Source of the DNA: Anaerolineae bacterium CG2_30_64_16
Lineage (GTDB): Bacteria; Chloroflexota; Anaerolineae; CG2-30-64-16
Reading direction: 5' to 3'
Assembly (NCBI GenBank): GCA_001871755.1
Contig: MNXL01000313.1
Location: 1-14,914, forward strand
DNA length: 14,914 nt
Shown here: one piece after another, positions 12,807 to 14,914 of the stretch
Position numbering within the stretch: the first letter of the stretch is position 1
How the letters are laid out: each line of letters opens with the position of its first letter
Program-made: the position numbers and the translations under genes
The notes under the pieces: generated by a model
Databases searched by the model: none
The model's input: only the letters and a program-made list of their open reading frames with translations
Told to the model about the DNA's origin: nothing

Positions 12807-14243
12807 ATGGCTATCAAGTTCGGCACGGACGGTTGGCGGGCGGTGATCAGCGACGAATTTACGTTCGCCAATGTGCGCCACGTGGCGCAGGCGATCGCCG
12901 AGGTATTGTTGGAGGATGCCCCGGCGACTCAGGCCCCGTGGGCAGTGGTCGGGTTCGATACGCGCTTCCTCTCCGACCGGTACGCCCAGGCTGTCAGCGA
13001 GGTGCTGGCCGGCAACGGGTTGCGTGTGGCCCTGGCAAAGGGCGACGCGCCCACTCCGGTGATTTCGTTCGCCATCCCGCGGATGAACGCCGTGGGTGGC
13101 GTGATGATCACCGCCAGCCACAACCCGCCGCGCTACAACGGCATCAAGTTGAAGGCGGCCTACGGCGGCAGCGCCAGCACCGCGGACACGCGGCGGGTGG
13201 AAACGAAGCTGAGCGCGAATCTGGCTGCGGGCTGTGAGCCAGCGCGCCTCGATGTGGAGGCCGCGGCCGCGCAGGGGCGCATCGTCCGGTTCGACCCGTT
13301 CCCTGACTACCGGGACCACGTCAGCCGGCTGCTGAATCTCAGCGCTATCGGTCGGGTGGGACTACGTGTAGTCGTCGACGCCATGTACGGGTCGGGACGC
13401 GGCTATCTGCGCGATCTCTTGATCCAGGCGGGCGCCCACGTGGTCGAGATTCGCGGTGAGATGAATCCCGGCTTCAACGGCATCCATCCCGAGCCAATCG
13501 CCCGGCACCTGGGGCCGCTGATCGAGCTGATGCAAAGCGGCGGCTTCGACCTGGGGCTGGCCACTGATGGCGACGCCGACCGCATCGGCGCGGTGGGTCC
13601 CACCGGGCGGTTCATCGACCCCCACTGTATCATGACCCTGGCATTGCGCTACCTGGTCGATCAGCGCGGGTTGCGCGGGTCGGTGGTCAAGACGGTCTCC
13701 ACCACGCAGATGTTGAACCGCCTGGCGAGCCAGTATGGATTGGCGCTGCACGAGACCCCGGTAGGTTTCAACTATATCAGCGACCTGATGTTGACAGACG
13801 ATGTATTGATCGGCGGCGAGGAGTCGGGCGGGATCAGCATCAAGGGGCACATCCCCGAGGGGGACGGCGTGTTGATGGGGTTGCTGTTCGCCGAGCTGAT
13901 CGCGCGTTCAGGCAAGTCGCCCGAGGCGCTGATGCGTGAAGTGATGACGGAGATCGGGCAGTTCGACTACGCGCGCAACGATTTTCAGGTACACCCGTTC
14001 GACAAACCGACGCTGATGGCCAGGCTGGTGGACATGGCCCCGCCGACCCTGGCGGGGATCGCGTTGGCGACCGTCAATACCCGAGATGGGGTGAAATATC
14101 TGCTGGCCGACGACAGTTGGCTGTTGATCCGCCCGTCGGGCACCGAGCCGGTGTTGCGGGTGTATGCTGAGGCGCACAGCCCGGACACGGTGCAGGCGCT
14201 GTTGGCCGAAGGCCGCGCCCTGGCCGATGCCGCGGGCGTGTAA
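12807..14243 (+). CDS. Phosphoglucomutase/phosphomannomutase (alpha-D-phosphohexomutase)
   Basis: The enzyme interconverts hexose 6-phosphate and 1-phosphate through a phosphoserine, supplying sugar 1-phosphates for nucleotide sugars. All four family loops are present in 478 residues: TASHNP (102-107, phosphoserine Ser104), DGDADR (254-259, magnesium), GGEESGG (336-342, sugar recognition) and RPSGTEP (442-448, phosphate). The N-terminus IKFGTDGWRAVISDEFT is typical. The start at ATG 12807 is clear although the ribosome binding site (GTGAGG, about ten bases away) is modest. Its position directly after the nucleotidyltransferase fusion suggests a two-gene unit in which this enzyme makes the substrate. 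Specificity for glucose or mannose cannot be told from sequence. The next small gene begins two bases after its stop codon. Confidence 0.95.
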   Translation: MAIKFGTDGWRAVISDEFTFANVRHVAQAIAEVLLEDAPATQAPWAVVGFDTRFLSDRYAQAVSEVLAGNGLRVALAKGDAPTPVISFAIPRMNAVGGVMITASHNPPRYNGIKLKAAYGGSASTADTRRVETKLSANLAAGCEPARLDVEAAAAQGRIVRFDPFPDYRDHVSRLLNLSAIGRVGLRVVVDAMYGSGRGYLRDLLIQAGAHVVEIRGEMNPGFNGIHPEPIARHLGPLIELMQSGGFDLGLATDGDADRIGAVGPTGRFIDPHCIMTLALRYLVDQRGLRGSVVKTVSTTQMLNRLASQYGLALHETPVGFNYISDLMLTDDVLIGGEESGGISIKGHIPEGDGVLMGLLFAELIARSGKSPEALMREVMTEIGQFDYARNDFQVHPFDKPTLMARLVDMAPPTLAGIALATVNTRDGVKYLLADDSWLLIRPSGTEPVLRVYAEAHSPDTVQALLAEGRALADAAGV

Positions 14244-14245
14244 TT

Positions 14246-14458
14246 ATGACTTCGGACGAGTTGCGGTCTGAGTATCGTCGGGAAGACTTCGGGCCGATGG
14301 TGCGCGGGAAATACGCGGCGCGCCTGAAAGAGTCCTCCAATATCATCGTTCTTGATCCCGAGATCGCTGAGGCTTTCCCTAACCCGGACAAGCCGGAACC
14401 AACCAGGCACATGCCATCAGAAGATTCTTGTCTGTCGTGCAAGGATTTAACTGGTTAG
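14246..14458 (+). CDS. Small antitoxin-like protein, C-terminus replaced by an insertion
   Basis: This open frame has 70 residues. Residues 7-46 (RSEYRREDFG, then RGKYAARL and NIIVLDPEIAEAFPN) match the N-terminal pattern of short proteins common in Cyanobacteria and Chloroflexota, often listed beside toxin-antitoxin genes; their function is not firmly known. The normal ending, AVNDALRGLLALA, is missing here but is found downstream at 14461-14574 in another frame. The last 24 residues come from a 78-bp insertion. It starts two bases after the phosphohexomutase stop codon with no clear ribosome binding site, so it probably relies on coupling; a TTG at 14261 (LRSEYRRE) is an alternative start closer to the usual family beginning. 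Confidence 0.7.
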   Translation: MTSDELRSEYRREDFGPMVRGKYAARLKESSNIIVLDPEIAEAFPNPDKPEPTRHMPSEDSCLSCKDLTG

Positions 14459-14465
14459 GGCCTAA
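14378..14465. mobile_element. 78-bp micro-insertion with 5-bp target duplication
   Basis: CCTAA occurs at 14378-14382 and again at 14461-14465. Deleting 14383-14465 rejoins TTC CCTAA to TGCG and restores the frame as AEAFPNAQAVNDALRGLL, the expected family sequence. The inserted 78 bp (14383-14460) begins CCCGGACAAG and ends CTGGTTAGGG; reversed and complemented, the end matches the start at 7 of 10 positions. A perfect 8-bp inverted pair CCCTAACC/GGTTAGGG (14377-14384, 14453-14460) spans the junctions. It encodes no transposase. It looks like a tiny non-autonomous element or its remnant. Confidence 0.72.
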
Positions 14466-14574
14466 TGCGCAGGCTGTCAACGATGCTTTGCGCGGCCTGC
14501 TCGCGTTGGCCAGGATGAGCGCGCATCTCCCCTCGCAGTCCGTCCCGCCGCCCGTACAGGCAATGCGTCCGTAG
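14461..14574 (+). pseudogene. Detached C-terminal part of the small antitoxin-like gene
   Basis: Read in the frame CCT AAT GCG, this segment gives PNAQAVNDALRGLLALARMSA and continues to TAG at 14572-14574. It completes the N-terminal part at 14246-14382 if the 83 bp between are removed. With the insertion in place it has no start of its own and is not expected to be translated. The whole ancestral gene would have encoded about 81 residues. Confidence 0.75.
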
Positions 14575-14680
14575 TGGTTTGGGGTACGTCTGTTTGGCCG
14601 GTACCTCGGTCTGACAACGCCATCCACCTGACGCCCTGAGCGGGCGCGATGAAGAACCGGTTTTCGTTGTGTAGGCTCGT

Positions 14681-14732
14681 AGTACTTTGCGGCGGAAATC
14701 CTTGTGCAGTTGAAGGATATGCGCAAAGTACT
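14681..14732. repeat. 11-bp perfect inverted repeat, 30-bp loop
   Basis: AGTACTTTGCG (14681-14691) pairs with CGCAAAGTACT (14722-14732) without mismatch. A second 11-bp inverted repeat begins five bases later. Together they look like adjacent stems of one folded element. Confidence 0.75.
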
Positions 14733-14736
14733 TTAA

Positions 14737-14786
14737 ACAGTTGGGCGGCGTGTTCTGCAACTGCCAAAGGACTTACGCCCAACTGT
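14737..14786. repeat. 11-bp perfect inverted repeat, 28-bp loop
   Basis: ACAGTTGGGCG (14737-14747) pairs with CGCCCAACTGT (14776-14786) without mismatch. The loop contains short copies of GCAACTGC-like sequence. No U-tract follows, so it is not a standard terminator. Confidence 0.75.
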
Positions 14787-14844
14787 AGTAGTCTTGTGCG
14801 CCGAGTCTGGACTTGACGGCGCAGGTGATGGAGGGGCCGATAGA

Positions 14845-14879
14845 AAGAAGCCGGGTTTCTTTGAGAAACCCGGCTTCTT
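14845..14879. repeat. 16-bp perfect palindrome with 3-bp loop (AAGAAGCCGGGTTTCT)
   Basis: The arms 14845-14860 and 14864-14879 are perfect inverse complements around a TTG loop. The flanking bases are AT-rich, but no run of T follows on either strand, so a Rho-independent terminator is doubtful. Very similar AAGCCGGGTTTCT palindromes are widespread as dispersed intergenic repeats in Cyanobacteria and some other bacteria, by my recollection. It could still stall transcription coming from either side. Confidence 0.85.
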
Positions 14880-14914
14880 GAAAATCTAATACTCGATTCC
14901 CCGGCCGAGATTCC

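Larger units (their letters stand above)
14575..14914. other. Palindrome-rich region without a gene
   Basis: No open frame here resembles a known family. The region contains three inverted repeats (14681-14732, 14737-14786 and 14845-14879), described separately, and the string GGACTTACGC (14769-14778), a sequence often seen at the ends of small repeats in Cyanobacteria and Chloroflexota. I see no promoter or coding signal that I would defend. Confidence 0.65.

Noticed and set aside
14379..14760. Minus-strand frames of 100-115 codons near the right end
   Set aside because: They run through the micro-insertion and the palindromes, have no recognisable motif and no convincing start.
14845..14879. 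Rho-independent terminator
   Set aside because: The stem is strong, but no T-run follows on either strand and no gene ends close by.

Overview
The window is a GC-rich bacterial chromosome segment. It most resembles Chloroflexota (Anaerolineae-like). I infer this from a long sugar-phosphate nucleotidyltransferase fused to a degenerate phosphomannomutase-like half, a DUF6391-type protein, a DUF6504-like protein, and many 7-bp tandem repeats between genes. No tRNA, rRNA, CRISPR array, prophage or full-length insertion sequence is visible.

Layout. 108-2415 (+): a soluble FtsK/SpoIIIE-type motor, a small two-helix membrane protein, an 18-unit heptamer array, then a DUF6504-like protein overlapping a small conserved-looking protein. 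2505-9160 (-): in transcription order mutS2, a flippase-like integral membrane protein, a polyprenyl-phosphate-type glycosyltransferase coupled to it by an ATGA overlap, a DUF6391-like protein, a HicB-type antitoxin relic, and holA (DNA polymerase III delta). 9161-9649: repeat-rich DNA that cuts short a PIN-domain toxin, whose intact antitoxin gene (9646-9900) lies just upstream. 10186-14243 (+): the nucleotidyltransferase/mutase fusion and an intact alpha-phosphohexomutase, probably supplying sugar nucleotides for the envelope glycans that the glycosyltransferase/flippase pair could handle. 14246-14574: an antitoxin-like gene split by a 78-bp insertion with a 5-bp target duplication. 14575-14914: palindrome-rich DNA with no gene.

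The most unusual theme is small repeats moving into or decaying around genes. At least three families of heptanucleotide tandem repeats occupy intergenic gaps. One mosaic of such repeats forms an in-frame insert of about 45 codons inside mutS2. Another supplies the first codons of the flippase-like gene. A short CTGAG...TCGAAG repeat occurs several times and in one place looks nested inside itself. Three small toxin/antitoxin-like genes are broken in three different ways: a nonsense codon, truncation beside an inverted-repeat element, and a micro-insertion with a target duplication.
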